Shown piece by piece: positions 11,041 through 23,800 of a DNA stretch of 64,000 nt. This DNA comes from Tolypeutes matacus. Taxonomy: Eukaryota > Chordata > Mammalia > Cingulata > Chlamyphoridae. The stretch lies in contig JAKSZT010000089.1 in NCBI GenBank assembly GCA_026826555.1, forward strand, positions 875,437 through 939,436, in the 5' to 3' direction. Position 1 is the first letter of the stretch. Each line of letters opens with the position of its first letter. The position numbers and the translations under genes were made by a program. The notes beneath the pieces are model-generated. The model did no database searches. It was given only the letters and a program-made list of their open reading frames with translations, and was not told the origin of the DNA.

Positions 11041-13605
11041 CCTATTATAAGTTTTAAAATCAGGAAGTCTGAGCCCTCCAACCTTGTTCTTTTTCAAGAT
11101 GGCTTGGCCCTTTTTTCTTCATATGAATTTGAGGATTGGCTTTTCCATTTCTGCAAAGAAGGCTGTTGGAATTTTGACTGGGATTGCAATGAATCTGTAA
11201 ATCGCTTGAAAATAATTGATATCTTAACAATATTTTGTCCTCCAATCCATGAGCATGGAATGCCTTTCCACTTACTTAGGTCTTCTTTGATTTATTTTAG
11301 CAATTTTGTGGAGCTGTCCATGTCCATGTCCTTTACATCTTTGGTTAAATTTATTCCTAGATAGTTGATTCTTTTAGCTGCTTTTTGTAAAAAGAATTTT
11401 TTTCTTGATTTCCTCTTTAGCTTGTTCATTACTAGTGTATGAAGTTCATTATAGTGATTTTTGTGTAACTCCACCATTTTGCTAAGTATGTTTACGAGCT
11501 CTGACAGCTTTCTTGTGGATTTTTCAGGGTATTCAATATACAGGGTCATGTCATCTGCAAATAGTGAATGTTTTACTTCTTCCTTTCCAATTTGGATGCC
11601 ATTTATATATTTATTTATTTATCCATTCTTGCCTAATTGTTCTAGTTAGATCTTTCAGTACAATGTTGGAAAACATTGATTCCAGTGGGCATCCTTCTGA
11701 CCTCAGAGGGAGAGCTTTCAGTCTTTCACCACTGAATATGATGTTAGCTGTGGGTTTTTCATATATGCCCTTTGTCATTTGAGAAAGTTTTCTTCTATTC
11801 CTAGTTTTCTAAGTGTGTTTTTTTTTAAATCAAGAAAATATGCTAGAATTTGTCAAATGTCTTTTCTGTGTCAACTTAGATATTCATGTTTTTCTTTTTC
11901 TCCCCCTTTGTTCTATTAGTGTGGTGTATTACATTAATTGATTCTCTTATGTTGAACCATGCTTGTATTCTTGGGATAAATCCCACTTGACCATGGTGTT
12001 TAATTTTTTTATGTGCTGTTGGATTTGGTGTGCTAGTATTTTGATAAGGATTTTTGCATCTATATTCACAAGGGGTAGTGGCCTGTAACTTTCTCTTCTT
12101 GCGGTATCTTTATGTGGCTTGGATATTAGGGTGATGCTGGCCTCATAGAATGAGTCAGTGAGTATTCCTTCCTTTTCAATTTTTTGAAAGAGTTTGAGCA
12201 GGATGGGTGTTAATTCTTGGAATATTTGGTAAAATTCACCAGTGTAATCATCCTGTCCTGGGCTTTTCTTTGTTGGGAGGTTTTGATTACTGACTCAAAG
12301 TTCTTTACTCATTATTGGTCCGCTGAGATCTTCTGTTTCTTCTTGAGTCAGTGTAGGCAGTCTGAATGTTTCTAGGAATTTGTCCTTTTCATCTGGGTTA
12401 TCTAATTTTTAAGTGTACAATTGTTCATAGCCTTCTCTTAGAATCTTATGTAAAGTTGGTAGCATAGCAATGTCTCCCCTTTCATTTCTGATTTTAGTTA
12501 CTTGTGTCCTCTCTCTCATTTTGTCAAATCTAGCTGAAGGTTTGTCTATTTTATAGATCTTTTCAAAGAACCAACTTTTGTTTTTTTCTCTATTTCATCT
12601 ATCTCCTCCATTCTAATCTTTGTTATTTTGTTCCTTCTGTTCAATTTGGGTTTAGTTTGCTCATCTTTTTCTAGCTCCTCCAGTTGTGAGATTAGATCTC
12701 TGACTTGAGGTCTTTCTTCTTTTTTAATGTAAGCATTTAGAGCTATAAATTTCCCTACGAGCACTGCCTTTGCTGCATTCTGTAAGTTTTGGTATGTTTT
12801 TGTTTTCTTCCACCTCAAAGATATTTCCTCATTTCCCTTGTGATTTCTCCTTTGACCCATTGGCTGTTTAAGAGTCCATTCTTTAATTTCCACATATTTG
12901 TTAGTATTCCAGTTGTTCCTGTTATTGGTTTCTAGCTTCATTCCATTATGGCCAGAGAAAATACATTGTATTATTTCAGAGTTGTTTTGTGACCTAATAT
13001 ATGGTCTACCCTGGAGAACAATCCATGTGTACTGGAAAAGTGTGACTTCTGCTGCTGTTGGGTGAAGTATTCTATATATGTCTGTTAGTCTAGTTGGTAT
13101 TATTCGAGTCTTCTATTTCCTCATTAATATTTTGTTTAGATGTTCTCTCCATTATTGAAAGTGGTATATGGAAGTCTCTTACTATTAATTTGAAACTCTT
13201 TATTTCTCCCTTCAAATCTGTGAATATTTGCTTCATATATTTTGGGGCTCCATTGTTAGGTGCATATATATTTGTAACTGTTAAGTCTTCTTGTTGAATT
13301 GACCCATTTATCAGTATATAGTGATCTTCTCTGTCTCTCATAACAGTTTTTCATCGAAAGTCCATCTTATATATTAGTCTAGGTACCCAAGCTCTCTTTT
13401 GTTTACTATTTACATGGTACTTTTTTGTGCCATTCTGTCACTTTCAGCCTAATTGGGTCTTTGAATTAAAGGTGAGTCTCTTGTAAACAGCACACAGTTG
13501 AGTTGTGATTTTTAATCCATTCTACCAACACATTTCCTTTTCTTAAAAATTGTATTCATAGGTATTTATTATTTTATTCCTTTGATGTTATTTTGAATGG
13601 AATTA

Positions 13606-13695
13606 TTATTATTTTTAGGAGGTACTGGGGATTGAACTTGGGACCTCATACATGGGAAGTAAGCCTCAACCATTGAGCTATACCCGCTTCCCCAT
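13606..13695 (-). mobile_element. Old tRNA-Ala-like SINE monomer
   Basis: The minus strand reads AGCGGGTATAGCTCAATGGT...GGTCCCAAGTTCAATCCCC, a recognisable tRNA-Ala-like head. It is more diverged than the other SINEs and lacks a clear 3' body. It is inserted in the antisense L1. Confidence 0.75.
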
Positions 13696-14556
13696 TTCCT
13701 TTTGAATGAAAAGTTTAATCCTTATACATTTAATATAATTACTGATAATGCAAGACTTTCTTCTACCATTTTGCTGTATGGTCTTTGCAAGTTTCATACC
13801 TTTTTCTGTCCCTCAACTCTTTCATTAGTGCCTACTTTCACAGCTATTTGATTTTTTGTATGGTATCATTTGAGTCCCTTCTCATTTCTTTCTATATATA
13901 CTTTCCATATTTTCTTTGTGGTTGCCAGAGGGCTAAAATTTAATATCCTAAATCTACAACCATTATGCTAGATTGATACCAACCTTACTTCAATAGCACA
14001 CACATATACGGCTCCCATATCCCTCCCCAGCCTTTCTGTTGTCTTTGCTACTTATATCTTTATATAATGTATGTCCCAAACCATAGATTTATCATTACTT
14101 TTTATGCATTTTAGAACCTATAAGAAGTAAAAAGTGGAATCACATACCAAGAAATGCAATATAATAGTACTGGCATTCATAATTACCTATATGGTACCCT
14201 TTACTGAGGTCTTCATTTTTTATGCTACTTCGACTCACCATCTGGTGTCCTTTCCTTTGAGTCTGAAGAACTCCCTTTAGCACTGCTTGTAGGGCAGGTC
14301 TAATGGTGATGAACTCTCTCAGCTTTTGTTTTTTATGGGAATGTCTTAATTTCTACCTCATTTTTGAAAGAGTCTCACCAGGCAGTTTTGTTCAGCTCTT
14401 TAAATATTTTGTCCCACTGACTTCTTGCCTCCATGGCTTCTGATGAGAAAGCAATACTCCATCAAATTGGGACCCCCTTGTACATAACATGTTGCTTTTC
14501 TCTTACAGCTTTCAGAACTCTCTCCTTATCTACAGTATTCAAGTTTACTTTTTATT

Positions 14557-14625
14557 TTTTCAAGGAGGTACCTAGGATTGAACCCAGGTCCTCATACATG
14601 CTAAGCAGGTATATGACTTAAAGTA
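14557..14625 (-). mobile_element. Old tRNA-Ala-like SINE fragment
   Basis: It contains GAGGTACCTAGGATTGAACC, the complement of a tRNA-like 3' end, followed by a decayed remainder. It is short and partial. Confidence 0.6.
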
Positions 14626-14699
14626 GGTAAATCCTTTGTCTCAGGCTGCTTTGACTTGTTTCTTATACTGCTTTAGCTGTTTGCAAGCTGATTCTACCT

Positions 14700-17600
14700 G
14701 TAGGGCAAGTTTTGGGAGGGTGAGCCAGTGAGTGTTTCCTGGTTCAGTCTTTCAGGCTGCCACCTGATTCATTGGCACTGACATACAGACAATTAGGGGT
14801 TACTTTGCTTCCTCTGGAACAGGGACAGGGACCCACAATAAGAATGCAGGCTGGCTCCACAACATGCTGGGTAGCGGCCAGCAAGGGTGCTACAAATTTT
14901 CTGTACCACTTTTAGAGCTGTGCTTTCTTGATCTGGCACCTGCCCAGGACACAAACCCATCAGAAGACTAGTCTGTAGTATGTGCTCTGGTTTCCTAGAC
15001 ATGGCTGGCTGACTGTATTCTAGGTCCCAGAACATGGAACTGGGCTTTAGGAAGAGCAAAAGAATGTCAGTATGTGGCTGGAACTGGAGATGGTGACTGC
15101 AGGAGCCCCAGTGCAGCCAGGTTCCCCAGCCCACCGGAACGTTGAGGCAGAGAACTCCTGTTTGCCAGGAGAAAGGAGAGTGAAGCACATAGGTAGTGCC
15201 GAGCCGGGGATGAGGGGGCTAATCACCGGGTCCTCCCCCAGTTCCCATTCTGTCTGTCAACTTTGGCATGAGAGCGACCTCATCACCATTCTTGTAAACA
15301 CGTCTTGCTTCTGCTTAAGGTAGCTGTAGTTAACACGCAAACACCGTGACCGATACACCCCTCCTCGACTCCGGCTACGGGCTGCCTGCCCTCCAAGATC
15401 CCAGGGCCCCGGACCTCGTAGGCTTGTCCACTTGCCAACGGGAGAGGGAGGACGATGTGGCAGCAGCTGCCAGGCAGGCTCACCTTCAGTCAGGAAATGC
15501 TTGGCGGGACTGGCCTCTCCTCTTTCTGCAACAGTGAGGCCAGCCTCAAGAAAACGCCACAGCAGGGAACAGACCTGGCTTCCCTGGGCGTGCATGCTCC
15601 AGCCTGATTCCCAGCCCACTCCTTGTGGAAAGCTGAGGAGAGCCACGCACTTTGCTCATCTTGGGGCTGCTGTGAGCCCAGCCGGCCCCTCCCCTGCTCA
15701 TCCCATGCAGACCACGGCTCCCCAAGGACCGGGGCCCGAGGGCCAGGCTGCCAACACTTGCTGCCCCTCCAGGCTGAGGGGCCTGCTGTGGTTCTTCAAT
15801 AGAGTCCTGAGTGAACACTGGGGGGTCAGGGGCAGCTACTCCTCCCTCCTAGAAGGCTGCTGCGGCCCAGACCTTCCAGCCCCTTCCATGATCTCTGCCT
15901 CCTCCTCACTGCACCGCCCCCCAGGGCAGGAAGAGAAACAGACATGGAGGCCCCAAGCACAGAGCCTGTCTGTTTATAGTTCTCTGAGTCCTATCCATCC
16001 ATCTGTCCACCTGTGCATGTCTGTATTATCTCTACACCAGAGGAAGGCAAGACTTCTCATGTAAAAACCCAAGATGCAATTCTGACCAGCAGGCAGTGTG
16101 CTGCTCAGTCTAACTGCAGAGAGTGGAGTGTAGCCTGAGAAAGCCGGCAGGCCCGGCTGGACCCTGAGGCCAAGCCACTGTCAGGAAGCAGGCCGTGGTC
16201 AGCAGAGGCAGTCGGTGGGCAACTCTGAGGAGGGAACACCGACTTCAGATTTAGTCTTGCTGCGTCCCAGCTCTTACTTGGTTAAGCTTCTTGATGTCTT
16301 TGAGGTTCTACTTTTTCATCTAAAAAATGGGGGTAGTGTCACCTACTTGTACATTGTGGATGGAACTGAAACACACGAGAGACTGAGTCCTGGTACATAA
16401 AAGACTCCGGCTGTGCAGACAGTCCGAAGGCCACCAGGGGAGCCTCTGGTCCCTGGAGCACAGCTCATACCTGCTGTCGGGGTGCAGTAGCCTGGGGTGC
16501 TCCTTCAGCATTTCAGGGCAAGCTTTAACAGTCTCAGGTCAACTCCCAGATCCCCCAGGGCAGGGCTGTGGCCCAGCTGCCCTGGCTGCTGGGTGGGCAT
16601 GCCGAGACCTGCCACGGCCATCTAAGGACTGGCTCAGTGGGCTCTGGGGCCGCCTCGCCCATCTCTCAGGCCAGGGGAGCTCTGCATGGCTCCCGGCCAG
16701 GGGTCCGGGTGCCCACATGTGATCAGAGCCATAGCTAGCTGACTCCCCACCCCCGCCTGCCCCGATACCACACCTGGCCCTATGGCCATGCTTCCTGCCC
16801 GGCTCCCTTCTGCTAATTCCTTGTGGGCTCTCACAAAGAGCTGCAGCTCTGAGGACCTGTCTCCAGCCTCCCTTCTGCCCACAAGTCCCCACACACAGTG
16901 AGCAGGCTGCAGGCTGCTCTCTCTGGCCCTGACCTCAGCGCCCGCCTAACCCCTGCTCCCAGCGAGAACAGAACACTCAGGCTGGGACCAGGGACGAAGG
17001 TTAAGGAGGTGCTCGCTCTCAGGGCTGCCTGAAAAGCGCGTGCCTCCTGAACCTCTGTGCCCTGCCCCTGCCCACACGGTGAGCTGCTTTGCCCCTCGTT
17101 TCTTTGGCCCAAACCACATGCCCTGGGCCTTGTTTCTCATGTCTCTGGCCAGTAGTCAGCTCCAGGCTGCCAGGGGGAAAGAACTGCCATTGCCACGGGG
17201 CAGGAAGACAGTGGGGAGGGGAGAGAGAGCTGGGGAGGGGAGAGAGAGAGCTGGGGAGGTTCCTCTTTAAAAGGTCTATCAGGACTGTGACTCAGGGATC
17301 ACTAGGCTTGAAAACACCTGTCCCTCTTGATGATGAAATACATGTTAATTTTAGAAAAATTAGAAACAAAATGATAACGAAAAAACATCACATACAGTCC
17401 CTCCATCCAGGGATAACCAGAGCTAATTTTTGTGTTTCTTCTCAGTCTTTGGAAATGCCTCAACAAAACAAGCTTGGATACAAATTGGGATTCTAGGGGA
17501 TGTGGTGTCCCAGCCTTCATTCTTCACTATGCTTGGTCGTGTCTCCATGTTTTAAAACTCTCTGAAGAGACTGCTGTCTCCTGGCTCAGACTGCAGCTCT

Positions 17601-20386
17601 GCAGAGGGTCTAGCAAGAGTCTTAAAGAAAGGAGACAGCTTAGTTAGGGTAAAGAGCAGAAAGGGACAAGAAGAAACAAAGGGAGAGTGCCGGCCAGGCC
17701 CTGGGCTCTCCACAGAGCTTTATGCATGGCAGGTGCTCAGCCCGTCGGTGTCTCTGGGCACAGAGCACGTTCTTATTCCTCTCCCCCAACACACAGTCAG
17801 GCCCAACCCTCTGGTCCAGGCCACCCTCTCCCCCACGCTCCTGGGAGTCCGACCCACACTTCTGCTTTCATGCCAACCCTCGTGTCACTGAACACCCTCT
17901 CTCGGGCAGGCGTGGGCTGCACTGTTCCTCGGAACCTGTGGGGAGCATCTGGACCTCAAGAGGCCGCGCCGGCTCTGGTGAAAGCACGGCACCTGGTCAT
18001 CTTTGATGAAAAGACGGTTTGGGGGTGGTACACCCCCTCCTCCCCCAAGACATAGCAGCTGCCGTGAGTCCCCTCAATGAAGGGCAGGGAAGAGTCCAGA
18101 ATCTTGGCCTGGGGGTGCCCCAGGACCCTCAGGATGGGCAGGGGAAGCATGATGGCTGTTTGCAGCTGGCCCCACACCAGGCAGGCCACTTCTGGAAGCC
18201 TCCACCTGCTGATTTGGCCTTGAGAGTTGGTTGCCCAACCTCTGACTCCTCCGTATCCCTGTGAGAATCAGGGGATATAGAAGCTGCCAGCACCTGTAGG
18301 CAAAGTGAGAGCACTTCAGCCCAAAGACGCAGCACCTGAGGGCAGACGTCTACCAGCTTCCCAAGGCCTGTGGGGGCTGAGTTCCCTGCAGCCGGAGCTG
18401 CAGAAAGAGCCCAGGGGTCTTGGTTAGGATCGGGGCTTTGCTGGCGCCCTGGAGCCACAGCACAAAGCAACATCTCCTTCCTGGGGCCAGCAGCCCTCTG
18501 CTTCACCTGGAAAGGAGCCTCCCCTCCACTTTTCAGCCAGGGCCGTTTCTGCGTAAGGACCACAAGAACCAAATCCCCGCACTCCAGCCAGCTGCCTGTC
18601 CCTTTCCAGGCAGAACATGCTGACCATACCCTGGCATCTGGCTGCGAGCAGAGAGCAGAGCACCCTGCGGAGGCTGCCCCCTACGGCGCAGGTGGAGGCT
18701 GGCCTGAGCCTGATCCGACAAGCCTTATCCACTCAGGGCCTTTCCCAGAACCCATGCTGGGGGTCCTGGAGGAGAGCAGATGGGTGTGGCCAGAGGGCCT
18801 GAGGGGCAAAGCACCCCCTGCCGCCCCGGGGCCCACCTGACAATCCTGAAGCAGAGACAGCAAGCAGAACGTGTGGCAGGAGGCTCATGCTCAGAATACC
18901 CTGCAGTGCCCTGGCACCCCGCCCCACTGGTACAAATGCTTCCTGTGAGTTCGGAGGCAGGTGGAAGGAGAGGGTACAGGAAAAACGGGCCATGGGCTTC
19001 TTGCCTTCAGCCACGAAGACTAGGGACTGAGGATAAAGGGATGATGGGAAAAGCACACGGCCCCTGGCAGGGACCTGTGCCTGCCACGGGGAGAGAACAA
19101 CGCGTGAGTGAAGCACACCGTTCTTTACTCCCAAATACCCTTCAGGCAAGGCAGGGCTTCAGCAAGCAGGCTGCCCAAGAGGCGGCGAGCCTGGCAGCCT
19201 GCTTGGGACTAGTGTCGGCCTGATCCTTCTTCACTGTCATGGCTCATGGGACTGGCCTCTCAGAGGGAGGTGCTCATAGGGTCGAGAACCTGCCGTTTTC
19301 CCTCACAGGAAGTCAAGCATGTCCAGACGCGCCAGCCCTGTCCCACGCCCTTCAAAGGCACTTTGTGATCAGGGCGGCCTTTAGGCTCCTAGCCATCTGC
19401 CAGGCCAGGCTAGGGCTCTGGCCTCTGCCGGACACAGGAGCACAGCCGTGATGTGAACAGCGGACCAGGTTTCCATCTCTAGACACAATCACTGATTTAC
19501 TTCTGCAAACTGGAGCTGTCCAGTCTTGCAGGGTCAGAGGTTGTAAACAAACCTGCTGCCAGGCAACTGAAAACATAGACAGGCGCAGTCATCCCACAAA
19601 GAATGAAAACAAAACTGTTTTTGGGAAACCCATCTGTGGCATCTAGAAACGGGTGAGATCAACTTGTGCTTTTTGACATTTACTCTGTTTTCATCCCCTT
19701 TCCTCTTCCACTAAAGCAGTGCCCAGATACCCCGGGGCCAACTCCTGATTTTCTCTGAGTATCAGCTGCCAACCACGCCACCCTAATCCACATTTTGGCA
19801 TGATGTTTTTAGTGAAATTGGGTGCTTGTTTGAAAGACTGAATGTTTCTGCAACTGTCTAACACTTAGCAAAAGGCCAAAGCACGAGAAGGCCCTTCCTT
19901 CCCCATCCTGGGGAAACTTCAGCTGGCCAGGAGCTGAGCAAGAAGGCTGAAGAGTGGCACGCCTGAGCCTGCTGCTGTGACAAGCAATCCCCGGAACCAA
20001 TTCAGGGGTGTGTGAAGACCATGAGGCACTTCTTCCCGGAGCTCTAAACACGCCTCAAAGAAGAACTGAGTCACGGAACCGCTTTTCCTCCCAAGGGTTG
20101 TTCTAGGTCTGGGACCCCTGAAAACTCGCTCTTCCTAGCCCCAACGACGGAGCTTGGGTTGGTCCCCGCCGCCAAACTTGGTGGATGAGAAGGTGGGAGT
20201 CTGGCCCCTGCCTTTCCAGGGACCCTCACCGGTGACTGGCGGGCGGGCCCGGCCTCCTTCCCGGGGAGGCCTCCCTCACCGAGCGGGACACCGGGGGCAG
20301 GACCCGCCCGCCCACCGCCCCGGGCGCCCTCCCCGCTCCCCGGCAGGCCTCCAGCGCGCACGCAGGGCCCACGCTCAGCCCCTCAC
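14700..20386 (-). other. HSF1 intron 1, mostly single-copy part
   Basis: There are no exons or clear mobile elements in this 5.7 kb of moderate GC. The HSF1 exon 2 peptide (winged-helix remainder) is absent on the minus strand. A short direct repeat of GGGGAGAGAGAGCTGGGGAG occurs at about 17215-17255. AT-rich sequence at 17320-17460 resembles an old interspersed repeat but could not be assigned. Regulatory elements may lie here; none can be called from sequence alone. Confidence 0.7.
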
Positions 20387-20503
20387 CGGGCTCCAGCAGA
20401 TGAGCGCGTCGGTGTCCGGGTCGCTCACGAGGGTCCACAGCTTGGTGAGGAAGGCCGGGACGTTGCTGGGCCCCGCCGCACCGGGGCCCGTGGGCAGATC
20501 CAT
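20387..20503 (-). CDS. HSF1: Heat shock factor 1, coding exon 1 (partial gene)
   Basis: This exon encodes the first 39 residues of heat shock factor 1, the trimerising nuclear transcription factor that binds heat-shock elements and induces chaperone genes. The peptide begins [20 protein letters not shown] and ends [10 protein letters not shown], which is the HSF1 N-terminus plus the first helix of its winged-helix DNA-binding domain. The start is the complement of CAT at 20501-20503, with G at -3 and G at +4. The exon ends in phase 0 at CCG before a GTGAGG donor (complement of 20381-20386). The remainder of the DNA-binding domain, the trimerisation coiled coil and the activation domain are not found at lower coordinates, so intron 1 exceeds 20.3 kb and the other exons lie outside the window. 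Residue 5 is Thr where I recall Val in human. It is divergent from BOP1. Confidence 0.96.
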
Positions 20504-20879
20504 GGCAGGCAGTGCGAGGAGAAGCAGAGGTAGCGACCGCGAGGAGGGCCCGAGGACCGCGCTAGAGCCGCCGCCGCGCCTGCCGCCCAGGCCGCACCGC
20601 CGCCGCCCGCTGCGCACACACAGCCCCAGGGCCTGGCATGGCCGCCGCCATCTTGCGACGGGCGCGTTCCCGGCAGCGACGCCCGCGACCCAGCGGCGCG
20701 CACGCGCAGACAGCCCCGCCTCGTGCGCCTGCGCATGCCGGCCCCGACCCCGCCGTCCGCCAATCGAGCCGGGGCGGGGCCGGCCGTGCTCTCTGACCCG
20801 GGTCCCGCCCCGCGCGCGCGCGCGGCCGAGTCGCTGCCGGAAGAGGCCGTTCGGGGACGGAGCCGGCGCGCGGCGGAGC
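20504..20879. promoter_or_regulatory. Shared bidirectional CpG-island promoter of HSF1 and BOP1
   Basis: The 376 bp between the HSF1 and BOP1 start codons is extremely CpG-rich, has no TATA box and must hold both 5' UTRs and start sites. Readable matches to housekeeping factor sites are: a YY1-like GCCGCCATCTT at 20644-20654, an NRF1-like GCGCCTGCGCATGC at 20725-20738, a CCAAT box at 20760-20764, a GC box GGGGCGGGGC at 20771-20780, and an ETS-like CCGGAAG at 20837-20843, 37 bp before the BOP1 ATG. The island extends roughly from 20230 to 21300. The motif assignments are visual and occupancy is inferred. The head-to-head arrangement is directly seen. Confidence 0.85.
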
Positions 20880-23800
20880 ATGGCGGGGACGCGGGGTGCG
20901 CAGCCGGAGAAGCGGCCCGCGGAGCTGGAGCCGGAGCCGGGGCCCGATCCGGAGGAGGTGGGCGCGGGGTCTCGGGGTGTTGCGTGGGGCGGCGGGGCAG
21001 CGGGGCCGGGGTGCGGCCGAGGCCCGCGCGGCGTGCACGTGGGCGTCGGGGCCGGGGCGTGGGTGCTGGTGCTGCGGGCAGGGTCCGCCGGGTCCCACCG
21101 AGGGCTGCGGGACCGCTTGCCCCGGGCACGGCCGGCGGCGGCGAAGGGACGGCTTGGTCCCCCCGGACACGCGCGGGGGTGTGGGAACCTGAGCGCTGTC
21201 CCGCGAGGCGGTCGCTGGAGCCGCAGCATGGGGGGTCGCAGGCAGAGGCCAGCTGTGCAGAGGGGTGGTCCGGCGTCAGGGAGCAGTCCTGGGCCTTGAA
21301 GAACAGAGTCTGAGAAGCAGCTGGGAGGGGAGGCTGGGGCGTCTGGTCCGGGCCCCCCCCCCCCCCCCCGATGGCACATCCCTCCCTTGGGAAAGGCAGG
21401 GGACCACTCCCAGCAGGTACTCATGTACTGTTGACTTGTGCTATTTCATTGTTGAGCTTTCTGTCCAACTATAAGAAGCAAAAACCACAGGATGAAGAAC
21501 GCAGATAGAACCCACTGTTTGGCCACCTCAGTGGCTGCATCAGCTATTGTTCTTAGCTGGTGGCCCAGCAAGGCCACTGTCTTACTCAACTCTGGCTTGG
21601 TTGGGGGTGTCCAATCGAGCCTCTCACAGCCGGCTCCCCTTAAATGCATTGGTTGAGGTTGTCCCTTTGCTTTGTGAAATAGACTCACTGCCCAGCTCCC
21701 CCGTGACCCCCAGCTGGCCAGCAGCCTCCTGGGTGCCTGGACTTGGCTGCTTCCTCGAGTTGGCTCTGTTCTTCTCAGGAGTTAGTTGTGTTTGCTCCCA
21801 GACCGTTTTGTGCCCTGTTTCTTGCTGTTGTGTGGCCAGCTAGGTGTTAGAGCCAAAGCTTCTGAGAGAGTTGTGCCTGGGAAACTGGAATTGAATGTTG
21901 TGGCATAGCCGATGAACACAGGCTTTGGTTAGGTGGGACAGTTGTAAGATATCAGAAAAGGGGGAAATCTAGGACTCTGCATTCAGATTGCTTCAGGTTC
22001 TCAGTTCCACCTTAGCGGCCTGCGCAGGCCCTCAGGGTGGGGTGATAGCAGACAGCTCGAGGGCGGCAGGTAGGTGGGTGTGAGCCCCCCTGGGAAAGGC
22101 AGGTGAGGCTCCTGGGATCCTGGAACTTCAGGGATGCACCTTGTTCTCTTTTTGTGTAGTAAAGATACCTTATTTAATAGTTGGCATAGTGCCCTGGGCA
22201 CTTAAGGCCCGGACACTTCTCCTGAGGCACATCCCAGGGGCTTGCTCGGGAACACTATGCCTCGGGGCTGTTGGAACGGCGTCATCACCGAGAAAAAAAC
22301 ACAAAACTGCAGAAACACGGCATAGACCACCAAAAGGCCAGGGACCAGAAGGCTGTGTGCGCCTGGCCCGACCTCCGCTGGGGACGTGCGCGCGTCAGTG
22401 GGGGGGCCCTGGAGTGCTGGTCACCGGGCTGTGGATCAGCTCAAGCGAGCGGGCAGATTCTTGAGTGACGCGGACCGGCCGGCCTGTGCCATAGGAGCCT
22501 TTGCACCCCCTGGCGTCTCCTCATGCAGCCTCTTAACCAGCTTAGCTGTGGGCCCTGCTTTCGAGGGATCGGGACTTACACTGCAGGGGGCCAGCGCCGG
22601 GGCTCCTGCCCCTCACCCCCCTTCCCGGCGCACTCACAGCTCCGGGGGCTGGTTCTGCTGACAGGAAGTGAGCATGGGCCTCTTGAGGGACCAGGAAGCA
22701 AAGCGCCCCTTCCAGGGCAGGGGCTGTGCCCTCAGCAGAGGTGGAAGAGAAGGACTGAGCAGGTGGGGTGGCCTGCCGGGCTCCGGCTGTGACTAGCGCT
22801 GCGCTTCCTTGCAGCTCTCTCTCCTCTGTCTGCCTGCTCCCAGCCGCCGTGAAGCCAGCGACTCTGGCCTCTCTGACAGCGAGGAGAGCGTGTTCTCAGG
22901 CCTAGAAGATTCCGGCAGTGAGAGTGATGAGGATGGCAACGAGGGAGAAAAGGGGGCCAGCAGCGACGAGGGCCATTGCCGGGCGGAGAGGAGCACCGAG
23001 GGGCAGTCACAGGTGGGTGATCCATTGGCTCTGGGGTGCCAGGTGTCCCTGCGGCCCATCTGGGGCGAAGCAGAGCCGTGTCTTTGAAGGCAGGGGTGGT
23101 CTGTGCCCCGAGACGCAGGTTTTCAACTACCGTGTGTGTGTCAGTCTCCAGGGAGCTCCAAGCCCCACGGGACGCGGGAGAATCCTCCATACCTGCTGGC
23201 TGTCGTCCGTTCCGGGCTGGAGCGGGTTCCTGTGCGAGCGCCTCGAGCAGAGCGGGGCGGGGGCTCAGCTGGGTGTGCACGTCGCCCCCCCAGGCCGGGG
23301 GTCTGAGTGATGGGGAAGGCGGATCCGTCTTCTTATGTGAAAAACATGGGTGAAGAGTTTGGCTTAATTGGAGTATAAAGTCAGTGACTTCCGGAGTGTG
23401 CTGAACTAGTAGATAACGAGCTCCCAGGGCCAGGACAGAGGCTCCGCCAGAGGCCCCACGCGGGGCGGGCGGGTGGGTGCTGGTCTTCTGGGCTTCATCT
23501 GCTTCCTGAGGGGATCTGACCTTCCACCTCGGGCGTGGCGCAGAGAGGTGGTGCCTCGCCCTCCTCAGAAGTGACGTGAGCTGCATGGACTCTGGTACCC
23601 CAGGACCTCGTACGTGGGAGGCAGGCGCTCAGCCGCTGAGCTGCACCCGCTCAATAGTTCCAGCGCTGTCCAGTATGTCGAGTGAGAGTGGACGCTGCCG
23701 GCAGTGCCTGGCCCCTGCCTGGGGCCCACAGTTAGTAACGGAGCTCACACGTCTTTCTGGGTCTCCCCCCTTTTTATTTTTTATTTTTTCAGGGGGTCCC

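Larger units (their letters stand above)
11056..14700 (-). mobile_element. L1 element, antisense, decayed
   Basis: Minus-strand frames give L1 ORF2 pieces. The endonuclease region is at 13090-13341 (ILINGSIQQEDLTVTNIYAP). The linker is at 12546-12941 ([20 protein letters not shown]). Reverse transcriptase remains lie at 11260-11800, with the complement of the ADDM motif near 11550. Many stops and frameshifts interrupt it. ORF1-like A-rich complement continues to about 14.5 kb. Confidence 0.85.

Noticed and set aside
20154..21299. 381-codon open frame across the HSF1/BOP1 promoter
   Set aside because: It overlaps the true first exons of both genes in other frames or strand. It is low-complexity CpG-island translation.
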